64,000 nt of DNA from JB111 sp049856175. GTDB lineage: Bacteria > Actinomycetota > Actinomycetes > Actinomycetales > Actinomycetaceae. Positions 31,065 to 39,135 of the stretch are shown here, piece after piece. Position numbers and translations under genes: made by a program. The notes beneath the pieces were generated by a model, which was given only the letters and a program-made list of their open reading frames with translations, made no database searches and was not told the origin of the DNA. The DNA is taken from contig NZ_JBNDNA010000004.1 of the NCBI RefSeq assembly GCF_049856175.1, forward strand, positions 190,964 to 254,963, written 5' to 3'. The stretch's first letter is position 1. Each line of letters begins with the position of its first letter.

Positions 31065-31589
31065 TCAGGCCTCGGCGGCTGCCTGCTTCTCGCGCAGGGC
31101 GTCGATGGTGCGGGCGGCCTGGGTGGCCGGCGCGGTGAACATGTAGGCCGCCTGGAACAGCGCGGCCTTGAAGGCACCGGCCGCCTTGCCCAGGAGGACC
31201 TCGCGGGACTCGAGGTTCGCGAGCGTGCGGACGTCGTCCGCCGAGAGCTGGACGCCGTCGAGGACACCGCCCTTGATGGCGAGCTGCTCGTTGTCCTTGG
31301 CGAAGTCGCGCAGGGCCTTGGCGGCCTCCGAGACCTCACCGTGGACGAAGGCGATCGCCGTCGGCCCCGTGAGGGACTCGCGGTCGATCTCGATGTCGGC
31401 CTTCTCGGCCGCGATCGCCGCGAGGGTGTTCTTCGCGACGACGTAACGGGCCGTGCCCGCGAGCGAGCGGCGCAGCTCCATGAGCTGGGAGACCGACAGG
31501 CCGCGGTACTCGGTGAGCAGCACGGCCTGAGCCTCGCGGAAGCCCGTCTCGAGCTCGGCGATGGCCTCGGTCTTGTCCGGCCTTGCCAT
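31065..31589 (-). CDS. rplJ: 50S ribosomal protein L10
   Basis: The stalk base that binds 23S rRNA and carries L7/L12 dimers. The 174-residue product begins MARPDKTEAIAELETGFREA and contains LTEYRGLSVSQLMELRRSL and KGGVLDG. A long leader with a hairpin precedes it, as expected for a gene autoregulated by the L10-L12 complex. Confidence 0.97.
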   Translation of the reverse strand: MARPDKTEAIAELETGFREAQAVLLTEYRGLSVSQLMELRRSLAGTARYVVAKNTLAAIAAEKADIEIDRESLTGPTAIAFVHGEVSEAAKALRDFAKDNEQLAIKGGVLDGVQLSADDVRTLANLESREVLLGKAAGAFKAALFQAAYMFTAPATQAARTIDALREKQAAAEA

Positions 31590-31638
31590 GAGCCCTCCTT
31601 CCGATGTGGGACCGGCGGGTGCCCACACGGACGAAGAA

Positions 31639-31667
31639 GAGCCCCGTGCGCGGACGGCACGGGGCTC
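31639..31667 (-). promoter_or_regulatory. Hairpin in the rplJ leader, candidate L10-type regulatory structure
   Basis: A perfect 11-base stem (31639-31649 with 31657-31667) and seven-base loop, 50 bases before the rplJ start and about 105 bases after the candidate -10. Its place fits either an attenuator or part of an L10-binding leader. Structure and placement are seen; function is inferred. Confidence 0.45.
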
Positions 31668-31777
31668 GGTGGCATCGGTGTGATGCTTCGGCTCGTAGCT
31701 CGCCTGCGCAGGCTCCACCCGGGTGGACTTCGGCGCGGGACACGAGTCCCGCACGACCGACGGTCTGTGGCGGGTCC

Positions 31778-31783
31778 ATCGTA
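31778..31783 (-). promoter_or_regulatory. Candidate -10 element of rplJ-rplL
   Basis: TACGAT on the minus strand, about 190 bases before rplJ and just past the rplA terminator. The -35 is weak. Confidence 0.45.
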
Positions 31784-31835
31784 GCGGGCGGCGCCCTCCG
31801 GCGGACCCCCGCCCGGCGTGTGCCTGCTCACGCAA

Positions 31836-31869
31836 GCGGGCCCGGCACCCAGGTGGGTGCCGGGCCCGC
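31836..31869 (-). terminator. Terminator after rplA
   Basis: A perfect 15-base stem (31836-31850 with 31855-31869) and four-base loop, 17 bases past the rplA stop. Confidence 0.85.
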
Positions 31870-31886
31870 GGTGCGTCAGGCTGCGG

Positions 31887-32603
31887 TCAGGACGCGTCCT
31901 CGCTGGTGAGGTTGCGCGTCTTGGTGGCGTCGAGCGGGATGCCCGGGCCCATCGTCGTGCTCATCGTCGCCCGCGAGATGTACCGGCCCTTCGAGCTGCC
32001 CGGCTTGAGCCGCAGGATCTCCTCCTGCGCGGCCGCGTAGTTCTCCACCAGCTTCGTCTCGTCGAACGAGGCCTTGCCGATGACGAAGTGCAGGTTCGCG
32101 TGCTTGTCGACGCGGAACTCGATCCGGCCGCCCTTGATGTCGTTCACCGCCTTGGCCACGTCCATCGTCACGGTGCCGGTCTTCGGGTTCGGCATGAGGC
32201 CACGGGGACCGAGCACGCGGCCGAGCCGGCCGACCTTGCCCATGAGGTCAGGGGTGGCGATCGCCGAGTCGAAGCCGGTGTAGCCGCCCGCGACCTTCTC
32301 GATGAGCTCGTCGCCGCCGACCTCGTCGGCACCCGCGTCGATGGCCTGCTGCGCACGGTCGCCGACGGCGAAGACCAGGACCCGGGCGGTCTTGCCGGTT
32401 CCGTGCGGGAGGTTGACGGTGCCGCGGACCATCTGGTCCGCCTTGCGGGGGTCGACGCCGAGGCGGAAGACGACCTCGACGGTCTGGTCGAACGTCGTGG
32501 TGGCGCCCTCCTTGGCCAGGCGGACCGCCTGGAGCGGGGCGTAGAGCTCGCCGTCGTGGATCTTCTCGGCGGCCTTGCGGTAGGTCTTGCTGCGCGTGGT
32601 CAT
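31887..32603 (-). CDS. rplA: 50S ribosomal protein L1
   Basis: Forms the mobile L1 stalk that guides deacylated tRNA out of the E site. The 238-residue product starts MTTRSKTYRKAAEKIHDGEL and has the signature LGRVLGPRGLMPNPKTGTVT. In many bacteria it represses its own rplK-rplA mRNA. Confidence 0.97.
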   Translation of the reverse strand: MTTRSKTYRKAAEKIHDGELYAPLQAVRLAKEGATTTFDQTVEVVFRLGVDPRKADQMVRGTVNLPHGTGKTARVLVFAVGDRAQQAIDAGADEVGGDELIEKVAGGYTGFDSAIATPDLMGKVGRLGRVLGPRGLMPNPKTGTVTMDVAKAVNDIKGGRIEFRVDKHANLHFVIGKASFDETKLVENYAAAQEEILRLKPGSSKGRYISRATMSTTMGPGIPLDATKTRNLTSEDAS

Positions 32604-32695
32604 TCTGCTTCTCCTGTGCTGGGTTCGAGCAGTCGTGGTCGGTCGGGCCCACGCCGGGCCCTGCCACTGCGCCGCGGTCGCGGCGCCTGCGGGGG

Positions 32696-33127
32696 TCAGC
32701 CGTCGACGGTGATCCCCATGGAGCGGGCGGTGCCCGCGATGATCTTCTCGGCGGCCTCGACGTCGTTCGCGTTGAGGTCCTCCGCCTTGGTGCGCGCGAT
32801 CTCCTGGACCTGCTCGCGGGAGATCGTGGCGACCTTGTCGGTGTGCGGGGTCGAGGAGCCCTTCTGCACGCCGGCGGCCTTCTTGATGAGCTCCGCGGCG
32901 GGCGGCGTCTTCGTGACGAAGGTGAAGGAACGGTCCTCGTAGACGGTGATCTCGACGGGGACGACGTTCCCACGCTGCGACTCGGTCGCGGCGTTGTACG
33001 CCTTGCAGAACTCCATGATGTTGACGCCGTGCTGACCCAGGGCGGGTCCGATCGGCGGTGCGGGGGTGGCTGCTCCGGCCTGGATCTGGAGCTTGATGTA
33101 GCCGGAGATCTTCTTCTTGGGAGGCAT
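32696..33127 (-). CDS. rplK: 50S ribosomal protein L11
   Basis: Part of the GTPase-associated centre, needed for the stringent response and the site of thiopeptide action. The 143-residue product has GAATPAPPIGPALGQHGVNI and the C-terminal GTARSMGI. The N-terminal Pro pair that contacts thiostrepton is intact. Confidence 0.98.
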   Translation of the reverse strand: MPPKKKISGYIKLQIQAGAATPAPPIGPALGQHGVNIMEFCKAYNAATESQRGNVVPVEITVYEDRSFTFVTKTPPAAELIKKAAGVQKGSSTPHTDKVATISREQVQEIARTKAEDLNANDVEAAEKIIAGTARSMGITVDG

Positions 33128-33182
33128 TCGGGTCCTTCGATGGATGGAACGTAGGTCCGCGGCGGCGACCGCGGTCCGTCCC

Positions 33183-33998
33183 CTAGGCCTTGGTGACCTG
33201 GGAGAACGAGAGCTCGACCGGGGTCTCCCGGCCGAAGATGCTGACGAGCACCTGCAGCTTCCGGCTCTCCACGTGGATCTCGGAGATGGTGGCCGGCAGG
33301 GTCTCGAACGGACCGTCGGTGACGGTGACCGTCTCGCCGATCTCGTAGTCGACGACGACGGGGGCCGCCTCGCCGCCCTGGGGCTGCGGCGCCTCGCCGT
33401 CGGCCTCCGCGGCGCCCGCGGCGACCTGCGGGGGCGAGACGTTGAGCATGGAGATGGCCTCGTCGAGCGTGAGCGGCATCGGGTCGTGGGCGTTGCCGAC
33501 GAACCCCGTGACGCCCGGCGTGTGTCGCACGACGCCCCACGACTCGTCGGTCAGCTCCATGCGCACCAGCGTGTAGCCGGGGATGCGCACGCGGTTGACC
33601 ATCTTGCGCTGGCCGTTCTTGATCTCGGCCACGTCCTCGGTCGGCACCTCGACCTGGAAGATGTACTCCTCCATGTTCTGGGTCGTCAGCCGGTGCTCGA
33701 GGTTGGCCTTCACGCGCTTCTCGAAGCCTGCGTAGGTGTGGACGACGTACCAGTCGCCGGGCAGCATCCGCATCTCGAGCCGGAACGCGGCCTCGGGGTC
33801 GAGCTCGGGCTCGGCGTCGTCGGCCTGGTCCGCGCCGTCGACGGGCTCGTCGGTGGCGCCGGGGGCGTCGTCCCCCGCGGTGGGGGCGTCCGCCTCGGCT
33901 CCTGCGTCGGCGCCGTCAGGGGTCGACGCGGCGGCCTCGGCGTCCACGCCCAGGTCGTCGGTCGACGTGCTGTCGTCGCCATGGAAGTCCACAGACAC
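33183..33998 (-). CDS. nusG: Transcription elongation factor NusG
   Basis: Binds RNA polymerase and links it to Rho or the ribosome. The 271-residue product has an acidic N-terminal extension of about 80 residues, the NGN domain (GDWYVVHTYAGFEKRVKANL, RKMVNRVRIPGYTLVRME), a Gly/Pro/Glu linker and a KOW domain (GETVTVTDGPFETLPATISE). The extension is common in actinobacteria. The GTG start follows GGAGG. Confidence 0.96.
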   Translation of the reverse strand: MSVDFHGDDSTSTDDLGVDAEAAASTPDGADAGAEADAPTAGDDAPGATDEPVDGADQADDAEPELDPEAAFRLEMRMLPGDWYVVHTYAGFEKRVKANLEHRLTTQNMEEYIFQVEVPTEDVAEIKNGQRKMVNRVRIPGYTLVRMELTDESWGVVRHTPGVTGFVGNAHDPMPLTLDEAISMLNVSPPQVAAGAAEADGEAPQPQGGEAAPVVVDYEIGETVTVTDGPFETLPATISEIHVESRKLQVLVSIFGRETPVELSFSQVTKA

Positions 33999-34079
33999 GA
34001 GGGAACATCCTCCTTGGATGTGTCGGTCGCGCGACCGGTCGGTCGCACGGGTTCACGGCCCGAGGGCCCTGGTCTCGGC

Positions 34080-34331
34080 TCAGCCGAACGTCCACAGGGC
34101 GAGCTGGCCGAACACGAGGTCCAGCACTCCGACGATGGCCATCATCACGAGGACGAAGACGACGACGACGAAGAAGTACGTGATGAGCTCGCGCCGGGTG
34201 GGGCGCACCACCTTGCGGATCTCGGCGAAGACCTGCCGGATGAAGCGCGCGATGCGTGCGAACAGCCCGCGCCGGGGCTCGACCTCCGCCTTGCGTCCGG
34301 AGCCGCCCTCGGCGGCCGTCGTCTCGCTCAC
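34080..34331 (-). CDS. secE: Preprotein translocase subunit SecE
   Basis: The clamp around SecY. The 83-residue single-span form has the amphipathic helix FIRQVFAEIRKVVRPTRREL and one membrane span (YFFVVVVFVLVMMAIVGVLD). The GTG start is chosen because it gives the short acidic N-terminus typical of actinobacteria. tRNA-Trp upstream and nusG downstream are its usual partners. Confidence 0.95.
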   Translation of the reverse strand: MSETTAAEGGSGRKAEVEPRRGLFARIARFIRQVFAEIRKVVRPTRRELITYFFVVVVFVLVMMAIVGVLDLVFGQLALWTFG

Positions 34332-34443
34332 GTCAACACTGTCCCTCGCCTGTCGCCGGTGGCCCGCTCCCGGCACGGGTGCGGGCGCGCCCACCATCGG
34401 TGGGTCGGGCCCGACGGCTGTCGTTCTCCTGCGCCGTCAGGTG

Positions 34444-34516
34444 CAGGGCAGGAGGGACTCGAACCCTCAACCGCCGGTTTTGGAGACCGGTGCGCTGCCA
34501 ATTGCGCCACTGCCCT
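34444..34516 (-). tRNA. tRNA-Trp (CCA anticodon)
   Basis: 73 bases that fold with a seven-pair acceptor stem (AGGGCAG/CTGCCCT), a T-arm with GGTTCGAGTCC and anticodon CCA at 34483-34481. The 3' CCA is not encoded. Its place just before secE is conserved in actinobacteria. Confidence 0.97.
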
Positions 34517-34580
34517 TCGGCGGCGACCCACCACCGTGCGGGCACGGGGAAGTCTGCGGGTCTGACGCCGCCGATGGACC

Positions 34581-34609
34581 ATAGTACGCACCGCCCAGGG
34601 CATGGTCGA
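34581..34609 (-). promoter_or_regulatory. Candidate promoter of tRNA-Trp-secE-nusG
   Basis: On the minus strand TCGACC (34609-34604) and TACTAT (34586-34581), 17 bases apart, about 65 bases before the tRNA. Confidence 0.55.
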
Positions 34610-34714
34610 CCGTGGTGCGGAAGGTCACGCGTCACACCCGGCGTCGCGCGACCCCGACGACCGGGTCCCGGACGGGGAGGGACGCCGGGCGCGGACCGTG
34701 CCACGATGGTTGTC

Positions 34715-35926
34715 GTGACGACGACAGCCGACTCCCGTCCCCGCATCTCCGCCCGACTCGCCGGCATCGCCGAGTCCGCGACGCTCGCCGTCGACGCCAA
34801 GGCCAAGGCGCTCAAGGCCGAGGGCCGGCCCGTCATCGGCCTCGGCGCCGGCGAGCCGGACTTCCCGACGCCGGACTACATCGTCGAGGCGGCGGTCGCG
34901 GCGGCCAAGGACCCGGTCAACCACCGGTACTCCCCCGCGGGTGGCCTGCCCGCGCTCAAGGAGGCGATCGCGGCCAAGACGCTGCGCGACTCCGGCTACC
35001 CGATCGACCCGAGCAGCGTGCTCGTGACCAACGGAGGCAAGCAGGCCGTCTTCCAGGCGTTCGCCGCGGTGCTGGACCCGGGCGACGAGGTGCTGCTCCC
35101 CTCGCCGTACTGGACCACCTACCCGGAGGCGATCTCGCTGGCGGGCGGCGTGGCCGTGCCGGTGTTCGCCGGTGCCGAGCGCAGCTACAAGGTCGACGTC
35201 GACCTCCTCGAGGCCGCCCGCTCGGCGCGCACGAAGGTCCTCGTGCTCTGCTCGCCGTCGAACCCGACCGGCACGGTCTACTCCCGCGAGGAGACCGAGC
35301 GCATCGGCCGCTGGGCGCTCGAGCACGGCATCTGGGTGATCACCGATGAGATCTACGAGCACCTCGTGTACGGCGACGCCGAGTTCACGCCCGTCCTGGG
35401 CGTCGTCCCCGAGCTCGCCGACACCACCATCGTGCTCAACGGGGTCGCCAAGACGTACGCGATGACCGGATGGCGCGTGGGCTGGCTCGTCGGACCGGCC
35501 GACGTCGTGAAGGCCGCGACGAACTTCCAGTCGCACCTGACCTCGAACGTGGCCAACGTCAGCCAGCGCGCCGCCGTCGCCGCCGTGTCCGGCGACCTCA
35601 CCGCGGTGGCGGAGATGCGGATGGCGTTCGACCGGCGTCGCCGGCTGGTCGTCGACCTCCTGCGGGCGATCGACGGGATCGAGGTGCCGGAGCCGAAGGG
35701 CGCGTTCTACGCCTACCCCTCGGTCGAGGGGCTCCTCGGCCGCACGTTCCGCGGCCGGACCCCGCAGACCTCCGCCGAGCTCGCCTCGCTCATCCTCGAG
35801 GAGGTCGAGGTCGCGGTCGTGCCGGGCGAGGCCTTCGGCCCGTCGGGGTTCCTCCGGCTGAGCTACGCCACGTCCGACGAGAACCTCACCGAGGCGCTCG
35901 GACGCATGGCGGAGCTGCTCCGCTGA
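34715..35926 (+). CDS. Pyridoxal-phosphate aminotransferase, aspartate aminotransferase family
   Basis: A class I fold-type enzyme that probably moves the amino group of aspartate to 2-oxoglutarate. The 403-residue product has LGAGEPDFPTPDYI, CSPSNPTGTVYS, ITDEIYEHLVYG and the cofactor lysine Lys246 in NGVAKTYAMTGWRVGW. The GTG start is seven bases after a -10-like CACGAT with no ribosome site, so the transcript may be leaderless; an ATG three codons earlier (34706) is the alternative. It diverges from tRNA-Trp-secE. Substrate specificity cannot be fixed from sequence. Confidence 0.9.
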   Translation: MTTTADSRPRISARLAGIAESATLAVDAKAKALKAEGRPVIGLGAGEPDFPTPDYIVEAAVAAAKDPVNHRYSPAGGLPALKEAIAAKTLRDSGYPIDPSSVLVTNGGKQAVFQAFAAVLDPGDEVLLPSPYWTTYPEAISLAGGVAVPVFAGAERSYKVDVDLLEAARSARTKVLVLCSPSNPTGTVYSREETERIGRWALEHGIWVITDEIYEHLVYGDAEFTPVLGVVPELADTTIVLNGVAKTYAMTGWRVGWLVGPADVVKAATNFQSHLTSNVANVSQRAAVAAVSGDLTAVAEMRMAFDRRRRLVVDLLRAIDGIEVPEPKGAFYAYPSVEGLLGRTFRGRTPQTSAELASLILEEVEVAVVPGEAFGPSGFLRLSYATSDENLTEALGRMAELLR

Positions 35927-35952
35927 ACGGAGCACCCCGAGGACGAGGTGGC

Positions 35953-35984
35953 CACGGGCCCGGCGCGACGGCGCCGGGCCCGTG
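35953..35984 (+). terminator. Terminator after the aminotransferase gene
   Basis: A perfect 14-base stem (35953-35966 with 35971-35984) and four-base loop, 26 bases past the stop. Confidence 0.85.
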
Positions 35985-36032
35985 CCCGTCCCGGGAGCCG
36001 GCGCAAGGCGCTGAGAGTCCCGCAGCCCGTGT

Positions 36033-36069
36033 CTCATCTCCGCCTCATCCCGGCCACGGACACTAGCGT
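36033..36069 (+). promoter_or_regulatory. Candidate promoter of the two-component system with direct repeats at -35
   Basis: Two CTCATC repeats (36033-36038 and 36044-36049), 11 bases apart centre to centre, lie where a -35 would be. TAGCGT (36064-36069) follows as -10. The 11-base period on one DNA face is typical of OmpR/PhoB-type activator sites, so autoregulation is plausible. Confidence 0.5.
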
Positions 36070-36108
36070 GGGCAGGGCCGCGACGGGCGGCCCGGAGGAG
36101 GCTGGGAC

Positions 36109-37770
36109 GTGGACGGACGCAGGAGCGGCACCGCCGGGCCCGCCCGCGCGCCCGCGCGCGACGCCGCGCCGTCGGCCCCCACGCCCGAGGCGGCGGTGCA
36201 CGAGGAGGCCCCCGACCCCGGAGCGGCCACGCCGACGCAGGCGGACCGCCCGTGGTACCGCCGCAGCACGGTGCGGGCCAAGATCATCCGGACGGTCCTG
36301 CTGCTCACCGGCCTCACGCTCGTGGTCGTCGGCAGCACCGCGGTGTGGCTGGAACGGGGCCGGGCCATCGACTCGGTCGACGCGACGCTCCAGCGCACCA
36401 CCCAGGAGATGGCCGCGCTGCTGAGCGAGGGCGAGGCCGTGAGCGCCGCCGACGGCATCTCCGGCGCGGTCTGGACGGCGATGTCCTCGGAGGTCCCGGC
36501 GGACAACGAGGGGGCCATGGGATTCGTCGGCACGGACGCGCGCTGGTGGCAGCCCGGCGGCCTGGACATGGGCGCGGACGACGAGCTCATCGCCGCCCTC
36601 ACCGCTGCGGTCGAGGACGGGCGAGGGACCATCAGCTCGGTCTCGACGTCGATGGCGACCTACCGGTACGCGATGCTGCCCGTGTCGATCGACCCCGAGG
36701 GCAGCCCACCGGGCGCGCCGACGTCGGGCGCCGTGGTCATCGCATTCGACATGGACGCCGAGCTCGCCCCGGTGTGGGCGTCGGCCCGCACCTACCTCGT
36801 CGTCTCCGTCGTGTCGATGCTGGTGGTCGGGGTCGTCGCCTGGGTGGTGTCGGGCCGGCTCCTCTCCCCGTTGCGGGAGCTGCGCTCGACCGCGGAGCGC
36901 ATCACCGAGACCGACCTGTCGGGCCGGATCCAGGCGGAGGGGTCCGACGACGTCGCCGACCTCGCCCGGACGGTCAACGCGATGCTCGCCCGCCTCGAGG
37001 GTTCGTTCCGTTCCCAGCGCCGGCTGCTGGACGACGCCGGGCACGAGCTGCGCACTCCGATCACCATCGTCCGTGGGCACCTCGAGCTGATGAACCCCGA
37101 CGACGCCGACGATGCCCGCCAGACCCGCGAGCTGACGATCTCCGAGCTCGACCGCATGCACCGCCTGGCCGACGACCTCGTCATGCTCGCCAAGGCGGAC
37201 GCACCGACGTTCGTCCAGCCGGGCCCGACCGACCTGGGGCCGATGCTCGACAACGTGCTGGACCAGATCCGTCAGCTCGGCGAGCGCCGGTTCGTCATCG
37301 ACGCGCGGCTCGAGGCCGAGGCGGTCGTCGACGGTCAGCGGCTCACGCAGGCCCTCATCCAGCTCGCCGCGAACGCGGTGAAGTTCTCCGCGGCCGGCTC
37401 GACGGTCGCGCTCGGTTCGGCGACCGAGTCCGGGCGGCTCCACCTGTGGGTGCGCGACGAGGGCCGCGGCATCGCCCCGGAGGACCAGCGCCGCATCTTC
37501 GAGCGGTTCGCCCGCACGAACCGGCCCGGGGAGGAGCGCACGGACGGCAGCGGGCTCGGTCTCGCCATCGTCAGCGCGATCGCCGAGGCGCACGGCGGGC
37601 GCGTGGACGTCGCCTCGGAGCCGGGCCGTGGGTCCACGTTCGTGCTCGACCTCCCGGCCCGCGCGCTCGAGCTCGACCTGGACGTCGACCTGGACGCACC
37701 GCAGGAGGCCGGTGAGCCCGGCCGGGCCCGGGTCAGCACCACGGAGACAGCTCGCGAAGGGAGCAGGTAG
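36109..37770 (+). CDS. Membrane sensor histidine kinase
   Basis: A 553-residue two-component sensor. After a 50-residue Ala/Pro-rich cytoplasmic leader come TM1 (60-80), an extracellular sensing region, TM2 (about 229-248), a HAMP domain, the H-box with His312 (DAGHELRTPITIV) and an ATPase domain with LAANAVKFS, DEGRGIAPED and DGSGLGLAIV. The GTG start follows GGAGGAGG. The regulator gene overlaps its stop (TAGTG). The outside domain shows no recognised ligand fold, so the signal is unknown. The acidic C-terminal tail is low complexity. Confidence 0.92.
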   Translation: MDGRRSGTAGPARAPARDAAPSAPTPEAAVHEEAPDPGAATPTQADRPWYRRSTVRAKIIRTVLLLTGLTLVVVGSTAVWLERGRAIDSVDATLQRTTQEMAALLSEGEAVSAADGISGAVWTAMSSEVPADNEGAMGFVGTDARWWQPGGLDMGADDELIAALTAAVEDGRGTISSVSTSMATYRYAMLPVSIDPEGSPPGAPTSGAVVIAFDMDAELAPVWASARTYLVVSVVSMLVVGVVAWVVSGRLLSPLRELRSTAERITETDLSGRIQAEGSDDVADLARTVNAMLARLEGSFRSQRRLLDDAGHELRTPITIVRGHLELMNPDDADDARQTRELTISELDRMHRLADDLVMLAKADAPTFVQPGPTDLGPMLDNVLDQIRQLGERRFVIDARLEAEAVVDGQRLTQALIQLAANAVKFSAAGSTVALGSATESGRLHLWVRDEGRGIAPEDQRRIFERFARTNRPGEERTDGSGLGLAIVSAIAEAHGGRVDVASEPGRGSTFVLDLPARALELDLDVDLDAPQEAGEPGRARVSTTETAREGSR

Positions 37771-38444
37771 TGGCACAGATCCTCATCATCGAGGACGAGG
37801 CGGGCATCGCCTCGTTCGTCACGAAGGGCCTGACGGCTGCCGGGCACCAGCCGACGGCGGTCACCACCGGCAGGGCCGGGCTCGACCACGTCCGCACCGG
37901 CGGGTACGACCTCGTCATCCTCGACATCGGCCTGCCGGACGTCGACGGCTTCGAGGTGCTGCAGACCCTGCGCGGCGAGGGGCACACCCTGCCCGTCATC
38001 ATGCTGACGGCACGCTCGTCGGTCGACGACACGGTGACCGGGCTGGAGTCCGGTGCCGACGACTACATGCCCAAGCCGTTCCGGTTCGAGGAGCTCCTGG
38101 CCCGCGTACGCCTCCGGCTGCGCTCGGCCCAGACGGCCTCGTCCGGGGCCGACCCGACCCACCTCCAGGTCGACGACCTCACCCTGGACGTGCGCACGCG
38201 GCAGGCCACGGTCGCGGGACGCACCGTCGACCTGTCCGCCCGCGAGTTCGCCCTGCTCGAGACCTTCCTGCTGCACCCCGGCCAGGTGCTCTCCCGCGAG
38301 CAGATCCTCTCGCGCGTGTGGGGCTACGACTTCGACCCGGGGTCCAACGTGGTCGACGTCTACGTGCGCTACCTGCGCAAGAAGATCGGTGCGGAGCGCA
38401 TCCAGACGGTCCCGCGGATGGGCTACCGGCTCGTCACCGGCTGA
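37770..38444 (+). CDS. OmpR/PhoB-family response regulator
   Basis: A 224-residue DNA-binding regulator partnered with the kinase whose stop codon its GTG overlaps. The receiver domain has acidic Asp8-Asp9-type residues (IIEDEAG), phospho-acceptor Asp52 (VILDIGLPDVDG), Thr80 and Lys102. The C-terminal winged helix shows LSAREFALLETFLLHPGQVL and VVDVYVRYLRKKIG. Likely targets are its own operon and perhaps the secreted-protein gene at 38527-38970. Confidence 0.94.
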   Translation: MAQILIIEDEAGIASFVTKGLTAAGHQPTAVTTGRAGLDHVRTGGYDLVILDIGLPDVDGFEVLQTLRGEGHTLPVIMLTARSSVDDTVTGLESGADDYMPKPFRFEELLARVRLRLRSAQTASSGADPTHLQVDDLTLDVRTRQATVAGRTVDLSAREFALLETFLLHPGQVLSREQILSRVWGYDFDPGSNVVDVYVRYLRKKIGAERIQTVPRMGYRLVTG

Positions 38445-38526
38445 CCGGGCCGCTCGGCTCCTGGCATCGACCCGCGCCGGCCGACCGCGGTCCTCGCCGG
38501 TCGACGTCCGTCCTCGCCGCCGGGCG

Positions 38527-38970
38527 TCAGTCGTCGGGGCTCTCGGCGCTCTCGGGGCTGTCGGGCGAGTCCGGGCTCTCGACCGGGGCCGGAGCGGGCG
38601 CCGGCACGGGTGCCGGGGCAGGCGCGGGTGCAGGCGGCGGAGCCGGTGCGGGCGCGGGCGCGGGGGGCGGCTCGGGCGAGGCGGCCGAGACGGAGCTGCG
38701 CTCCGGCGGCACCGTCGTCGCCTCCTCCGTGGGCGAGGCCGGCTCGGTGGTGGGCTCCTCGGCCCCGTCCGTGGTCGACTCCCCCGTCCCGTCCGTCGTG
38801 GACTCCCCGGTCCCGTCGCTGCTCGACTCCGACGGCGAGACGCGGGCCGGGGGGATCCGCACGGAGTCCAGCTCCACGTCCTCGGCCTCGGCACCGGCCA
38901 GGACGGTCCCTCCGACGACGGCGACGGCCGACAGCGACCCGACCGCGATCCACGACGCCTTCGTGCGCAT
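38527..38970 (-). CDS. Exported Pro/Ala-rich protein of unknown function
   Basis: A 147-residue product. MRTKASWIAVGSLSAVAVVG is a signal peptide or anchor. Next comes a short region VELDSVRIPPARVS, then Thr/Glu/Ser-rich repeats (DGTGESTT twice) and a long Ala-Pro run, ending in SPDSPDSPESAESPDD. The Ala-Pro stretch looks like a cell-wall spacer. The ATG is preferred to one 20 codons upstream because it places the signal peptide at the N-terminus and follows GGAAGGGA. It converges on the two-component operon, a pairing often seen in actinobacteria. No function is assigned. Confidence 0.75.
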   Translation of the reverse strand: MRTKASWIAVGSLSAVAVVGGTVLAGAEAEDVELDSVRIPPARVSPSESSSDGTGESTTDGTGESTTDGAEEPTTEPASPTEEATTVPPERSSVSAASPEPPPAPAPAPAPPPAPAPAPAPVPAPAPAPVESPDSPDSPESAESPDD

Positions 38971-39064
38971 CCGTGCTCGTCCCTTCCGGTGCTCGACGGT
39001 CGGCGGCAGGTCGCCCGCCGACCCGACCATCCTCGTCGCGGGCGGTGAGGTCGTGCCCAGCGGC

Positions 39065-39084
39065 GGATGAGAGGACTCTCATCC
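39065..39084. promoter_or_regulatory. Palindrome containing CTCATC, possible operator
   Basis: Perfect 8-base arms ggatgaga/tctcatcc with a four-base centre, 95 bases upstream of the exported-protein start and 51 bases past the kinase-fold stop. It shares CTCATC with the two-component promoter. It might instead be a weak terminator. Confidence 0.35.
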
Positions 39085-39135
39085 ACGGCGACCGGGGGCG
39101 TCGGACGACCGGCCCCGGACCGGCGTCCCGGCTGG

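Noticed and set aside
30533..31667. The GC-rich hairpins around rplJ-rplL as attenuators of one single operon from secE to rpoC
   Set aside because: Separate promoter candidates follow the rplA and rplL hairpins, so independent units with some read-through fit better.
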